38,249 bases of DNA from CAZDCZ01 sp964504155 (GCA_964504155.1 CAZDCZ010000020.1:1-38249); one strand, 5' to 3'; shown: positions 1 through 8,972, numbered from the stretch's first letter. A program made the numbers and translations. Notes: generated by a model from the sequence alone, not told the origin.

Positions 1-54
1 ACCCAGGACCCCATCCTTAAAAGGGATGTGCTCTACCAACTGAGCTACTGAATC
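1..54 (-). tRNA. tRNA-Lys (TTT), partial
   Basis: Read on the minus strand, this is the 5' portion of a lysine tRNA: acceptor strand GATTCAG, D arm, anticodon stem CATCC/GGATG around loop CTTTTAA (anticodon TTT), and the start of the T stem. It is base-for-base identical to the complete copy at 183-255. The T loop and 3' acceptor strand lie beyond the window edge. Confidence 0.93.
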
Positions 55-64
55 AATGCGAATG

Positions 65-94
65 CAAAAGTAATATCTATAATTTAAATTGCAA
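65..94 (-). promoter_or_regulatory. Promoter of the first tRNA-Lys
   Basis: On the minus strand TTG (92-94) is followed after 19 nt by TACTTTTG (65-72), matching the Bacteroidota primary-sigma pattern TTTG-N19-21-TAnnTTTG. The -7 box lies 10 bases upstream of the tRNA 5' end. The second tRNA-Lys copy has the same arrangement with the same spacing, which strongly supports both. Confidence 0.75.
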
Positions 95-182
95 GTAATT
101 TTTAATCTTTTTTCAATCTTTTTGCAATTTAAGTATTTTTTTAAATCAAAAAAAGAGAAACAATTAAGTATCTCCTTTAATG

Positions 183-255
183 TGACTCAGCTGGGTCTCG
201 AACCCAGGACCCCATCCTTAAAAGGGATGTGCTCTACCAACTGAGCTACTGAATC
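183..255 (-). tRNA. tRNA-Lys (TTT)
   Basis: A complete 73-nt cloverleaf on the minus strand. The acceptor stem is GATTCAG/CTGAGTC with one G-T pair, followed by discriminator A. The D stem is GCTC/GAGC, the anticodon stem CATCC/GGATG with loop CTTTTAA (anticodon TTT, lysine), and the T arm CTGGG-TTCGAGA-CCCAG. CCA is not fully encoded. It is a tandem duplicate of the copy at the window start, about 128 bp apart. Confidence 0.97.
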
Positions 256-265
256 AATGAGTGTG

Positions 266-296
266 CAAAATTAATATCATTATTCTTTATTTCAAA
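266..296 (-). promoter_or_regulatory. Promoter of the second tRNA-Lys
   Basis: On the minus strand TTTG (293-296) precedes TAATTTTG (266-273) with a 19-nt spacer. This matches the Bacteroidota -33/-7 consensus and the equivalent site in front of the first tRNA copy. Confidence 0.75.
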
Positions 297-601
297 AGAA
301 TAATTGAAATTTATTTAATAAATTTTTAATGTTTTTTTAAACTGTTTTAAAATCAGCTAATTACTTTATAAGAAATTATATAAAATAATCTGTTGTATTA
401 TATAAAAACATATAATCATTTTAAAATTATCATTTAAAATAAATATCTGATACGAATGATACGAAAATAGCGATTGATATTATAATGTAAGAATATTATT
501 CTATTAAATATTTGAGTAAATAGTATTAGTATTACCTTTATTTGCTAATTTAGTATATTCAAAAAATCAGATACTTTTAATAATTAATAAATTAAAATAA
601 A
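297..601. other. AT-rich intergenic region
   Basis: No open frame, RNA gene or convincing terminator is visible. It separates the minus-strand tRNA promoter from the plus-strand thioesterase gene and must hold the latter's promoter, but no clear TAnnTTTG box stands out. Confidence 0.6.
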
Positions 602-1012
602 ATGTATTCAAGCGAAGTAATAGTACGAGTTAGATACGGAGAAACCGATAAAATGGGCTATGTTTATTATGGTAATTATCCATTGTATTACGAAGTAGGT
701 AGAACAGAACTAATTCGCAAACTTAATTTAACATATAAAGAATTAGAAGAGCTAGGTGTGATGTTACCTGTTAGATCGTTAAACATTAAGTACTATAAAC
801 CGGCAGAATACGATAACGAAATTCGAATTGTTACTACAATAAAACAATTTCCCAGTTCAAAAATTAGTTTTTTTTGCGAATTATATAACGAAAATAACGA
901 CTTATTAAATACAGGTGAAACAAATCTTGCTTTTATCGATTCAAAAAGCAGAAGACCTTGTAAACCTCCTGAGATACTATTAAATAAGCTAAAACCTTTC
1001 TTTGATATATAG
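602..1012 (+). CDS. YbgC/FadM-type acyl-CoA thioesterase (hotdog fold)
   Basis: A 136-residue protein with the hallmarks of the 4HBT/YbgC hotdog thioesterases, cytosolic enzymes that hydrolyse acyl-CoA thioesters. The N-terminal motif RYGETDKMGYVYYGNY (residues 11-26) contains Asp16 at the position of the family's catalytic aspartate in (R)xxDTDxxGhVyyxxY. Residues 58-66 (RSLNIKYYK) and the later strand with TGETNLAFID fit the core sheet. The length is usual for the family. The start is preceded by an AT-rich leader and no Shine-Dalgarno, normal for Bacteroidota. The next gene starts 106 bp away and looks functionally unrelated. The in vivo acyl substrate cannot be told from sequence. Confidence 0.88.
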   Translation: MYSSEVIVRVRYGETDKMGYVYYGNYPLYYEVGRTELIRKLNLTYKELEELGVMLPVRSLNIKYYKPAEYDNEIRIVTTIKQFPSSKISFFCELYNENNDLLNTGETNLAFIDSKSRRPCKPPEILLNKLKPFFDI

Positions 1013-1118
1013 TAATTATGTAAAAATATGTAATGTTTTAGTTTTTATTCGTCTTACTTATGAGCTTACAAAGAAAAATAATCATGATTAAGATAATTAA
1101 TAACTAAAAAATACAACT

Positions 1119-1622
1119 ATGAAAAAATTACTATTTATTTGTTTAATTGCACTATTCCCTGCATTTTTAAATGCCCAAGATGTTGTTTCTGAATTAATTA
1201 ACAAATACAAAGGGAATGATGGTATTACTACAATAGAAATTAATAAGAATCTTTTTAATTTAATTTCTATTAACAAGTCTAAAGATGATGAAGATGACTT
1301 TTTAGCTAATAACATAAATAAAATACGGATTATAACAAGTGAAGAAAATAAAGATATTAATTTTTACGATTACATAATGAAATCGGTTGACCATAGTATT
1401 TACAAAGAACTAATGCTTGTAAAAGACGGAGACGAAGATGTAAAAATACTTGCAAAAGATAAAGGTGGCAAAATATCGGAATTGTTAATTGTTACAAACG
1501 ATGCCGACGAAAGTGCTGTAATTAGTATTTTAGGCGATATTAATCTAAAAAAGATAAAAGGCTTAGGAAATTCTATTAATATTGATGGAATAGAATATCT
1601 TAATGAAATAGACGAAGATTAA
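1119..1622 (+). CDS. DUF4252 family exported protein, paralog A
   Basis: A 167-residue protein with a Sec signal peptide (about residues 1-20, ending LNAQ). It is followed by a compact domain that I assign to the Bacteroidota family DUF4252. The diagnostic block runs from YKELMLVK through KISELLIV to ILGDINLKKIKGLG near the C-terminus, ending in an acidic tail. The same block recurs in the products at 2786-3292 and, more diverged, 3361-3876, so the three arose by local duplication. No catalytic residues are evident, and the family's function is unknown. The ECF sigma factor gene starts 110 bp downstream, and the rest of the cluster follows. A plausible role as cargo or sensor of an envelope response is inference from this context. 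Confidence 0.85.
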   Translation: MKKLLFICLIALFPAFLNAQDVVSELINKYKGNDGITTIEINKNLFNLISINKSKDDEDDFLANNINKIRIITSEENKDINFYDYIMKSVDHSIYKELMLVKDGDEDVKILAKDKGGKISELLIVTNDADESAVISILGDINLKKIKGLGNSINIDGIEYLNEIDED

Positions 1623-1635
1623 TAATCTAACAATA

Positions 1636-1676
1636 GATGTACTACTTGTATAGTGTAACTTACAAGTAAGTACATC
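1636..1676 (+). promoter_or_regulatory. Inverted repeat upstream of the ECF sigma gene
   Basis: GATGTACT-ACTTGTA is followed by a 10-nt loop and TACAAGT-A-AGTACATC. The arms pair over 15 bp with a single bulged A. It lies between DUF4252 gene A and the sigma factor gene. It lacks a following T-run, so an operator, attenuator or RNA processing site is as likely as a terminator. Confidence 0.5.
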
Positions 1677-1732
1677 GTAATTTGCATAAAATAAACTTTT
1701 ATTAACAAAAACATTAAACATTTTTATAGCTA

Positions 1733-2260
1733 ATGAATGCTAACACATTCAAAATAAAAGTTTTACCTTTAAATACGAAATTGTATGGATTTGCTTTACG
1801 TATATTAAACGATACTCCCGAAGCAGAAGATATTGTGCAAGAAGTTTTTATTAAATTATGGAATATGAGAAAAAAACTCGATTCATATAAAAATATTGAA
1901 GCCTTGGCAATGAGTATGACAAAAAACTTATGTATAGATAAAATCAGACGACGCAAAACAATTAAACTTGAAGAAAAACATTATAATAACAATAATAATA
2001 TAAACGAACAGAATAATTCTGATAATATAATTGAACAAAATAAATTAATAAGTAAAATCCATATAGCAATTAAAGAATTGCCCGAACAACAGCATATTAT
2101 AATACAACTTAAAGATATTGAAGGATACGATTATGAGGAAATTTCTCAAATAATGCAAATGAATATCAATTCTATTCGAGTTTGTATATCTCGAGCAAGA
2201 AGAAAACTTCGAGAAATAATAATAAAATCAAATTATGAAGAATCTGCAAGAAATAAATAA
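1733..2260 (+). CDS. RNA polymerase sigma factor, ECF type
   Basis: A 175-residue sigma-70 family ECF factor. Region 2 is seen at about residues 15-70 (GFALRIL, EAEDIVQEVFIKLW, then KNLCIDKIRRRK). Region 4 is a helix-turn-helix at about 115-165 (LPEQQHIIIQLKDIEGYDYEEI, then NSIRVCISRARRKL). An Asn-rich linker at about residues 84-97 joins them. It directs RNA polymerase to a specific promoter set. The last 26 bp overlap the start of the next gene, the usual coupling of ECF factor and membrane anti-sigma. The flanking DUF4252 genes are the natural candidates for its regulon. The FecI-like factor at 11885 is a different protein, tied to a FecR. Confidence 0.95.
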   Translation: MNANTFKIKVLPLNTKLYGFALRILNDTPEAEDIVQEVFIKLWNMRKKLDSYKNIEALAMSMTKNLCIDKIRRRKTIKLEEKHYNNNNNINEQNNSDNIIEQNKLISKIHIAIKELPEQQHIIIQLKDIEGYDYEEISQIMQMNINSIRVCISRARRKLREIIIKSNYEESARNK

Positions 2261-2771
2261 ATTATTAGCAAAGTTCTATAATGGCGAGTCATCGAAAGAT
2301 GATGAATTATACTTAATAAAATTTTTTCGCAAGGAAAATATTCCTGATGAACTCAACGCTGATAAAGAATTGTTCTTGTATTTGAAAGATCAAAAATACA
2401 GGTCTTTACAAAACAATGACTTATCGGAAAAGATATGGCAAAATATTCAAAATACCGAAAAGAAGAAAAAACATAGAATAAGGCGGGATTTATCGGTTTT
2501 GTCAGGCATAGCTGCTAGCATTCTTATATTTATAATTTCATTTCATATGCTACATAATAATCCCAATATATTTAATAATGAGTATAAATTTGAAGACACA
2601 TATACCAATCCTGAACTTGCTTATCTAGAAACAAAACAGGCTTTATTATATATATCAGAAAAATTTAATAAGGGAACCGAACAATTAAAACCTATTGCAA
2701 AATTTAACGATGGAATAGAAGAATTAGAACCTATAAATCAATACAATAAAGGCTCAAAATATTTTAAATAA
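2235..2771 (+). CDS. Putative one-pass anti-sigma factor
   Basis: A 178-residue protein translated from within the end of the sigma gene (26-bp overlap). Residues 1-80 form a charged cytoplasmic part with an N-terminal segment like those of Bacteroidota anti-sigma proteins. Residues 86-106 are a single membrane helix, and residues 107-178 would be periplasmic. The tail holds three imperfect copies of a short unit (FNKGTEQLKPI, FNDGIEELEPI, YNKGSKYFK). There is no FecR or zinc-binding anti-sigma motif, so the assignment rests on topology and overlap with the ECF gene. Two DUF4252 exported proteins follow, the first 14 bp downstream, so the periplasmic repeat segment could contact them; that is inference. 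Confidence 0.7.
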   Translation: MKNLQEINKLLAKFYNGESSKDDELYLIKFFRKENIPDELNADKELFLYLKDQKYRSLQNNDLSEKIWQNIQNTEKKKKHRIRRDLSVLSGIAASILIFIISFHMLHNNPNIFNNEYKFEDTYTNPELAYLETKQALLYISEKFNKGTEQLKPIAKFNDGIEELEPINQYNKGSKYFK

Positions 2772-2785
2772 TAAATATATATATC

Positions 2786-3292
2786 ATGAAAAAAATATTA
2801 TTAAATGTATTTATTCTTATAGTCGGGGGAGTATCGGCACAAAATTCTCCGGTTGATAAATTATTCGATAAATACAGCGGACAAAAAGGATATACATCTG
2901 TATATATCAGTAGTTATATGTTTAGCATGTTCTCCGAAGTAGAATACGACGATAAAGAAATGGATGATTTAGTTAATAACTTAAAAAGTATTAAAATTCT
3001 CGCAGCCGACGATATTTCAACAGCCCAATTTAAAAAAGATATAGTAAAAAAATTACCTTTATCAGATTATAAAGAACTTATGGTAGTAAAAGAAGAAGGA
3101 GATAATGTAACTTTCTTAATTAACGAAAAAAATGGTCGTATTGGTGAATTATTGATAATTACTGAAGGAGAAAACGACAATGCAATAATATGCATACAAG
3201 GAAATATCGACCTTAAAAATATATCAAAATTGTCGAAATCGGTAAAAATCGAAGGACTGGAACATTTAGAAGATATTGAAAATAAAAAATAA
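2786..3292 (+). CDS. DUF4252 family exported protein, paralog B
   Basis: A 168-residue protein with a signal peptide (about 1-19, ending VSAQ). The DUF4252 core is very like paralog A: SDYKELMVVKEEGD, RIGELLIITEG, then IQGNIDLKNISKLSKSVKIEG. It starts 14 bp after the anti-sigma-like gene and is probably co-transcribed with the sigma factor. Paralog B is much closer to A than to C. Function is unknown; it most likely acts in the periplasm or at the outer membrane. Confidence 0.85.
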   Translation: MKKILLNVFILIVGGVSAQNSPVDKLFDKYSGQKGYTSVYISSYMFSMFSEVEYDDKEMDDLVNNLKSIKILAADDISTAQFKKDIVKKLPLSDYKELMVVKEEGDNVTFLINEKNGRIGELLIITEGENDNAIICIQGNIDLKNISKLSKSVKIEGLEHLEDIENKK

Positions 3293-3360
3293 TATTTTTT
3301 ATTGATCTATTTGCTCTAATAAATTACATACAACAGCTTTTAAATAATCTAAAATAAACT

Positions 3361-3876
3361 ATGAAAAAGTATATCTTTCTTATCCTTTCGATAATAATTA
3401 TTTCAAATTCGTGTATTACAGACTCAAAACAACAAGCAACAGAAATTTTTACCGAATACGAAGGACAAAACGGCTTTCTAATTTTCCGACTTCCTCCGGC
3501 ATTACTTCAAATGTTTATAAAATCTGACAGTATACCTAATAATAAAAAATTAATCGACAAACTTGATATAATTCAAGTAGTAATATTCGACGAAAACGAG
3601 AATTCTGATAAATATAGCAATGTACTTAAGCAAATAAACAACAAAATTCAATTATCAGATTTTAAACTAATTACTAATATTAATCAAGAAACAGAAAATA
3701 TTGAGATTTATGCTATTAGTAAAGAAACTCAGATAAAAGAAATCCTATTAATGATAATTAATGATAAGGATATAATCGCTGTAGATTTTGTTGGAGATAT
3801 GAGTATTCAAGATATTATTAAATTAGCCGATAAGATTGATAAACAAAATATTAAAGATTTTTCTATAAATAATTAG
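3361..3876 (+). CDS. DUF4252-like lipoprotein, paralog C
   Basis: A 171-residue protein with a lipoprotein signal: hydrophobic residues 5-15, then SNSC with Cys18 as the lipidation site. The mature part follows the same plan as paralogs A and B (a QATEIFTEYEGQNGF segment, an LSDFKLITNI strand, then a C-terminal VGDMSIQDIIKLADKI block) but has drifted further. It closes the cluster, 68 bp after paralog B. A and B carry ordinary signal peptides while C is lipidated, so one member is membrane-anchored and the others may be soluble partners. That division of labour is inference. Confidence 0.75.
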   Translation: MKKYIFLILSIIIISNSCITDSKQQATEIFTEYEGQNGFLIFRLPPALLQMFIKSDSIPNNKKLIDKLDIIQVVIFDENENSDKYSNVLKQINNKIQLSDFKLITNINQETENIEIYAISKETQIKEILLMIINDKDIIAVDFVGDMSIQDIIKLADKIDKQNIKDFSINN

Positions 3877-4042
3877 TTCGTTCTGAATACAAATTATCAA
3901 TTATCAATTATTTTTATATTATATAATAATATTGGTAATGATATAGTTATATAATTTTAATTTTTGTATTTCGTTTTTTTATTTAGTAATTTTAATAAAA
4001 TAATACTGATAGCTTTTAAAGTATTAATTAAATTGCTTTTTT

Positions 4043-6403
4043 ATGAAAAACAAAATCACGTATAACGAATTAGAAGCTAGAATTAAAGAACTAGAGCATG
4101 AAAAAAAAATTGAAATAATTGCAAATAATCAAAAATTTTTAAAGTTAGTAAATTCTGCCCCTCTAGGTGTATCAACAAATTCTCTTGATGGATATTTTAT
4201 AAGTGTAAATAAAGAATTTTGTAATATTACCGGTTATTCCGAAGACGAACTTCTTAAATTGCGTTTTCTCGATATTACATTAGACGAATATCACGAAATG
4301 AATATAAATATAATAAATGAATTAATTGAAGAAAAAATTGAAAAAGCAAAAATAATAAAAAAATACAGAAAAAAAGACGGAACTCCTATTGATGTTATAA
4401 TACATGCCGCTTTATTAAAAGATGAAAACAATAAACCTCAATATTTATTAGGTATTCTCGAAGATATTTCGGAACGAGTAGAAAGAACAAAGCAATTAAA
4501 TGATTCAAAATCAAAACACAAAAAACTATTTACAGAAGCACCAATTCCAATATTATTAATTAATCACGAAACCGATGTAATAGAAAATATTAATCCGGCT
4601 GCCGAAAAAATTACAGGATATACAAAAGACGAAATTATTAATCGCCCTTTACACACAATTCTACCTGAAGATAAACAAGAAACAGAAAAATTACTTAATA
4701 TAGTTCGTGATAGTAAGAATAGAATATTTAGGATTTCTACAAAAAAAATTATTACAAAAAACAAGAAAGAAAAATTTGTAGATGTTTCTTTCTTTTATTT
4801 ATTCGACGATAAAGAACTTATTCAGATTATTGCTAATGATGTTACCGAAAGTAAAGAAAATGAAGCAAAATTATATATTCAGAAAAAACGATTGGAGCTC
4901 TCCATTGAAGCCAGTGGTGCAGGTCTTTGGGATTGGGATATTAAAACCGGAAACATTGTTATTAACGATAGGTGGGCTGAAATACTTGGATATACAAAAG
5001 AAGAAATTCTACCATCTTTAAAAGACAGAAAAAAAATAATTCATCCCAAAGATTTTGATAGGGTTATGAGTATTTTGAATTCTCATATCAAAGGAGAAAA
5101 ATCTACATATAAAATTGAGTATAGACTAAAAACAAAATCGGGAGACTGGAAATGGATACTTGATATAGGAAAGGTTATAGAAAAAAGTTATAATGGGAAA
5201 GCTCTTAGAGCTTTAGGTCTTCATATCGATATTTCGTCACAAAAAGAAAAAGAAAAAGAACTTATTCTTGCAAAAGAAAAGGCCCAAGAAAGCGACAAAT
5301 TAAAATCAGCCTTCCTAGCTAATATGAGCCACGAAATACGAACTCCAATGAATGCAATAATAGGTTTTCTGGGATTGATGAAAAATACCGAGAATAAAGA
5401 AAAGAAAGAATATTATACAACAATAATAAATCAAAATGCCGAATCATTATTAAACATAATTAACGATATTGTTGATGTCTCGAAAATTGAAGCAAAGCAA
5501 ATTGATATTTATAAAAATGATATTGACCCAAATTATTTATTAAATAACTTGTATACAAGCTTTAAAAACAAACAAATAAACATCAATAATAATAAATGCA
5601 TTATTAAAACATTTCCGAATAAAGATTACTCTTTTTCATCAGATGAAGATAAAATTCGCCGTATACTCACAAATCTAATTAGTAATGCAATGAAATTTAC
5701 TGCTAACGGAACTATAGAAATCGGATATAGAATATTACCTGAAAAAAAAGCTAAAATTCAATTCTATGTTAAAGACAATGGTATTGGTATTGATGAAAAA
5801 AATCAAAAAATTATTTTCGAACATTTCAGACAAGCCGAACTTGAACTTACTCGTAAATATGGGGGTGCAGGAATTGGTTTATCAATATCTAAAGGATTTG
5901 CAGAAATATTAGGAGGAAAAATTTCTTTCGATTCCGAGATAAATAAAGGTTCTATATTTTATTTTACATTACCTTATAATGGGAATGTAAATACTATTAA
6001 AAACAGTAATATGATAAAAAAAGATGATACTAAATTCGACTATTCAAAATTAACAATTTTAGTTGCCGAAGACGAATTCTTTAATTACGAATTTATTAAT
6101 GAAATACTTTTAATGTACGATATAAAAGTGTTACATGCACAAAACGGTTTAGATGCAATAGAATTAGTTAAATCAAATTCTGATATTGATTTAATTCTAA
6201 TGGATATAAAGATGCCGGAATTAAATGGTTTAGATGCAACAAAAAGAATAAAAGAAATAAATAGTAAAATTCCAATTATTGCTCAAACAGCTTATGCTCT
6301 TTCCGGCGACAAAGAAAAAATAATGGAAGCCGGATGCGATAATTACATAGCAAAACCAATAAATAAAGACGACCTTATGGATATGATAAACATTTATATA
6401 TAA
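4043..6403 (+). CDS. Hybrid sensor histidine kinase (PAS-PAS-PAS-HisKA-HATPase-REC)
   Basis: A 786-residue cytosolic protein with no membrane segment. A short charged N-terminal helix is followed by three PAS domains (about 25-145, 155-270, 285-400). The third ends in a PAC segment (YRLKTKSGDWKWILDIG). A HisKA domain has H-box SHEIRTPMNAIIGF with phospho-acceptor His430. The HATPase has N-box NLISNAMKF (544-552), DNGIGI (578-583) and GAGIGLSISKG. The C-terminal receiver (669-786) has acidic pocket EDE, Asp721 in DLILMDIKMPELNG, and Lys771. All catalytic residues are present. As a hybrid kinase it needs a histidine phosphotransfer partner, not seen here. The signal sensed by the PAS domains is unknown. 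The next gene, 265 bp on, also encodes a PAS kinase. Confidence 0.95.
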   Translation: MKNKITYNELEARIKELEHEKKIEIIANNQKFLKLVNSAPLGVSTNSLDGYFISVNKEFCNITGYSEDELLKLRFLDITLDEYHEMNINIINELIEEKIEKAKIIKKYRKKDGTPIDVIIHAALLKDENNKPQYLLGILEDISERVERTKQLNDSKSKHKKLFTEAPIPILLINHETDVIENINPAAEKITGYTKDEIINRPLHTILPEDKQETEKLLNIVRDSKNRIFRISTKKIITKNKKEKFVDVSFFYLFDDKELIQIIANDVTESKENEAKLYIQKKRLELSIEASGAGLWDWDIKTGNIVINDRWAEILGYTKEEILPSLKDRKKIIHPKDFDRVMSILNSHIKGEKSTYKIEYRLKTKSGDWKWILDIGKVIEKSYNGKALRALGLHIDISSQKEKEKELILAKEKAQESDKLKSAFLANMSHEIRTPMNAIIGFLGLMKNTENKEKKEYYTTIINQNAESLLNIINDIVDVSKIEAKQIDIYKNDIDPNYLLNNLYTSFKNKQININNNKCIIKTFPNKDYSFSSDEDKIRRILTNLISNAMKFTANGTIEIGYRILPEKKAKIQFYVKDNGIGIDEKNQKIIFEHFRQAELELTRKYGGAGIGLSISKGFAEILGGKISFDSEINKGSIFYFTLPYNGNVNTIKNSNMIKKDDTKFDYSKLTILVAEDEFFNYEFINEILLMYDIKVLHAQNGLDAIELVKSNSDIDLILMDIKMPELNGLDATKRIKEINSKIPIIAQTAYALSGDKEKIMEAGCDNYIAKPINKDDLMDMINIYI

Positions 6404-6554
6404 TTTCTATTCTATAACCAGCTTTTATAAATACCAATATTGTTATAGTAATTATTAATTCTTCTTTAACAACACTATGTGGGTCTTCGAAAGAAAACAT
6501 TATCGAAAAAATTTTGAATGGAAATATTAATGTCATAAATATTTAAAATGGTGT

Positions 6555-6562
6555 TAAATTTG
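6555..6562 (+). promoter_or_regulatory. Possible -7 box upstream of the REC-PAS kinase
   Basis: TAAATTTG matches TAnnTTTG exactly, about 107 bp before the start codon. No TTG lies 19 nt upstream, so it is weaker than the tRNA promoters. It would allow the second kinase gene its own transcript. Confidence 0.3.
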
Positions 6563-6668
6563 TAATCTATATTAAAAATGTAGAATAATTAATTATATTC
6601 GTAGAGATAAATAAGTAAATAGAAACAGAAGCTTTAAGAAAATTAACTAATTACGCAAAACAGACAAG

Positions 6669-8972
6669 ATGAGCGAAAAGCATAAAATATCTGTTCTATA
6701 CGTAGAAGACGAAAAAAAAATTCTATCTGCAATTACAAAAACGATTAGTCGAATGGTAGAAGTAGTATATTCTACATCTGATGCTTTTGAAGGAATAAAA
6801 CTATTTAAAAAACACTTACCCGATATTGTTATTACCGATATATCTATGCCAAAAATGAATGGTATTGAAATGTTAGAAGAACTTAATACAATTAATAAGA
6901 ATTATAAATCGATACTAATATATGCATATCCTAAAACAGAATATTTTACAAAAGCAATAAAATTAGGTGTTAGCGATTTTATTATTAAACCGGTAAAAAA
7001 CGAAGCTCTGTTTTTATCTATTAATAATCTTGCTAAATTAATCAATCTCGAGAAACAAGTAACACAACAACAACTAAATATACAAATTAACGAACAAAAT
7101 TATCGAACTATTTGCAATAACATATTCGATTCTATTGTTATTTTCGATATTGAAAACCATAAAATTGTTGATGTTAACAGTAAAGCATGCGAAGAATATG
7201 GATATTCGTATAATGAAATTACTAAAAGAACTATTCAGGAACTTAGTTTAGGAAAACATCCATATACAGAGGAAGAATTAAAAAAACATTTTCAGAAATG
7301 TTTAGCAGAAAAATACCATACTTTTGAATGGCGAGCTAAACGAAAAGACGGCTCTTTATTTTGGTGCGAGATAAATATAAAAAAAATAAATGGACTAGAT
7401 CGAATATTAATAATTATTAATAATACCGAAAAATGTAAACAAGCAGAATCAAATAGTAAACAAAGTGAAAGGAAATATTATAATTTATTTAATACTGCTA
7501 ACGATGCAATATTTCTAATTCAAGAAAATAAATTTGTCGATTGTAATAAAAAAACCCTTAAACTATTTGCCTGTTCTAAAGACGATATTATAGGGGCTTC
7601 GCCTGATGTTTTTTCTCCGGAAAAACAACCCAACGGAAAATTATCGTTAAAAGAATCGACACAAAAAATGGATAATACATTAAACAATAAAAACCAAAAT
7701 TTTGAATGGCTTCATAAAAAACTCGACGGCACACTTTTTTATACCAATGTAAGCCTAAATAAAACCAAAATTAATAACAAAATTTATATACAAGCCATTG
7801 TACGTGATGTAACGCAACAAAAAATTGCCGAACAAAAATTGCGCGAAAATCAAATCTTCCTACGCAAAATTACCGATGTTAGTCCAAGTAATATCTTTGT
7901 AAGAGATACAAATGGAAAATATATCTTCGTTAATAAAACAATTGCAGATATGTATGGATTATCTATTGACGAAATGCTTGGAAAAACTGATTTTGATTTA
8001 ATAGAAAAAACAAATATAACAATAGAACAAGCAAAAACTTTTTTAAACGACGATAAAAAAGTATTAGAAGCTGATTCTTTAATTATTTTACCCGAAACAA
8101 AATTAAAATTACCCGATGGAAGCTATAAACATTTTCAAACAATAAAAAAAGCAATAGTTTTAAATAATAACACAAAAATTATTATCGGATATTCTATAGA
8201 TATTACCGAAAAGAAAAAAAATATTGAATTGTTAGAAAAAAAACAAAAAGAATTACAAGAATCAAATACTACAAAAGATAAATTCTTTTCTATTATTGCA
8301 CACGATCTAAAAAATCCGTTCGGAACAACTATGAATTTTGCCGAATTGCTAATGCTAGCTTATCATAAAAATACCGATGAAAAGAATATTCGAATAATAA
8401 ACAATATTTATAAAGGAGCAAAGCATGCTTTTAATCTCTTAGAAAACTTATTAGTTTGGTCTCGCTCGCAAACAAATAAAATACAAATTAATCCAACCAT
8501 ATTAAATTTATCAATTGTAATTAATAACGTAATAGATTATGAAGCAAATAGAGCCGAAGAGAAAAAAATACTAATACTATCTAAAGTAAAAGATTCTATT
8601 CAAGTATACACCGATATTGATATGCTAAACACTGTAATACGAAATTTAATTTCGAATGCAATAAAATTTTCAAACATAAGTGGAGAAATTACTATTACAG
8701 CAATTAAATTAGACAAATTTGTAAAAATTTCAATCTCTGATAATGGAATTGGTATAAAACCAGAAGCTATTAAAAAACTTTTCAGAATAGATAACAGTAA
8801 TAATAGTACGAAAGGAACTAATGGTGAAACAGGAACAGGACTTGGCCTAATTCTTTGTAAAGAATTTGTAGAAAAGAATGGAGGTAAAATATGGGCAGAA
8901 AGTGAAGTAAATAAAGGAAGTACCTTTTCTTTTACTATTCCTTTATTTAAACCAAAAAATATTGAGAAATAA
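6669..8972 (+). CDS. Response-regulator/sensor kinase (REC-PAS-PAS-PAS-HisKA-HATPase)
   Basis: A 767-residue soluble protein in the opposite order to the preceding kinase. The receiver comes first (residues 5-120; acidic pair ED at 13-14, phospho-Asp57 in DIVITDISMPKMNG, Lys108 in IIKP). Three PAS domains follow (about 140-258, 268-385, 395-515). Next is a HisKA with H-box FFSIIAHDLKNPF (His545) and a HATPase with N-box NLISNAIKF, DNGIGI and a GTGLGL glycine box. The N-terminal receiver implies that another kinase sets its activity, making it an intermediate in a phosphorelay. Its neighbour, the hybrid kinase at 4043-6403, is an obvious candidate partner, but that is inference. No output DNA-binding domain is present. 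Confidence 0.95.
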   Translation: MSEKHKISVLYVEDEKKILSAITKTISRMVEVVYSTSDAFEGIKLFKKHLPDIVITDISMPKMNGIEMLEELNTINKNYKSILIYAYPKTEYFTKAIKLGVSDFIIKPVKNEALFLSINNLAKLINLEKQVTQQQLNIQINEQNYRTICNNIFDSIVIFDIENHKIVDVNSKACEEYGYSYNEITKRTIQELSLGKHPYTEEELKKHFQKCLAEKYHTFEWRAKRKDGSLFWCEINIKKINGLDRILIIINNTEKCKQAESNSKQSERKYYNLFNTANDAIFLIQENKFVDCNKKTLKLFACSKDDIIGASPDVFSPEKQPNGKLSLKESTQKMDNTLNNKNQNFEWLHKKLDGTLFYTNVSLNKTKINNKIYIQAIVRDVTQQKIAEQKLRENQIFLRKITDVSPSNIFVRDTNGKYIFVNKTIADMYGLSIDEMLGKTDFDLIEKTNITIEQAKTFLNDDKKVLEADSLIILPETKLKLPDGSYKHFQTIKKAIVLNNNTKIIIGYSIDITEKKKNIELLEKKQKELQESNTTKDKFFSIIAHDLKNPFGTTMNFAELLMLAYHKNTDEKNIRIINNIYKGAKHAFNLLENLLVWSRSQTNKIQINPTILNLSIVINNVIDYEANRAEEKKILILSKVKDSIQVYTDIDMLNTVIRNLISNAIKFSNISGEITITAIKLDKFVKISISDNGIGIKPEAIKKLFRIDNSNNSTKGTNGETGTGLGLILCKEFVEKNGGKIWAESEVNKGSTFSFTIPLFKPKNIEK

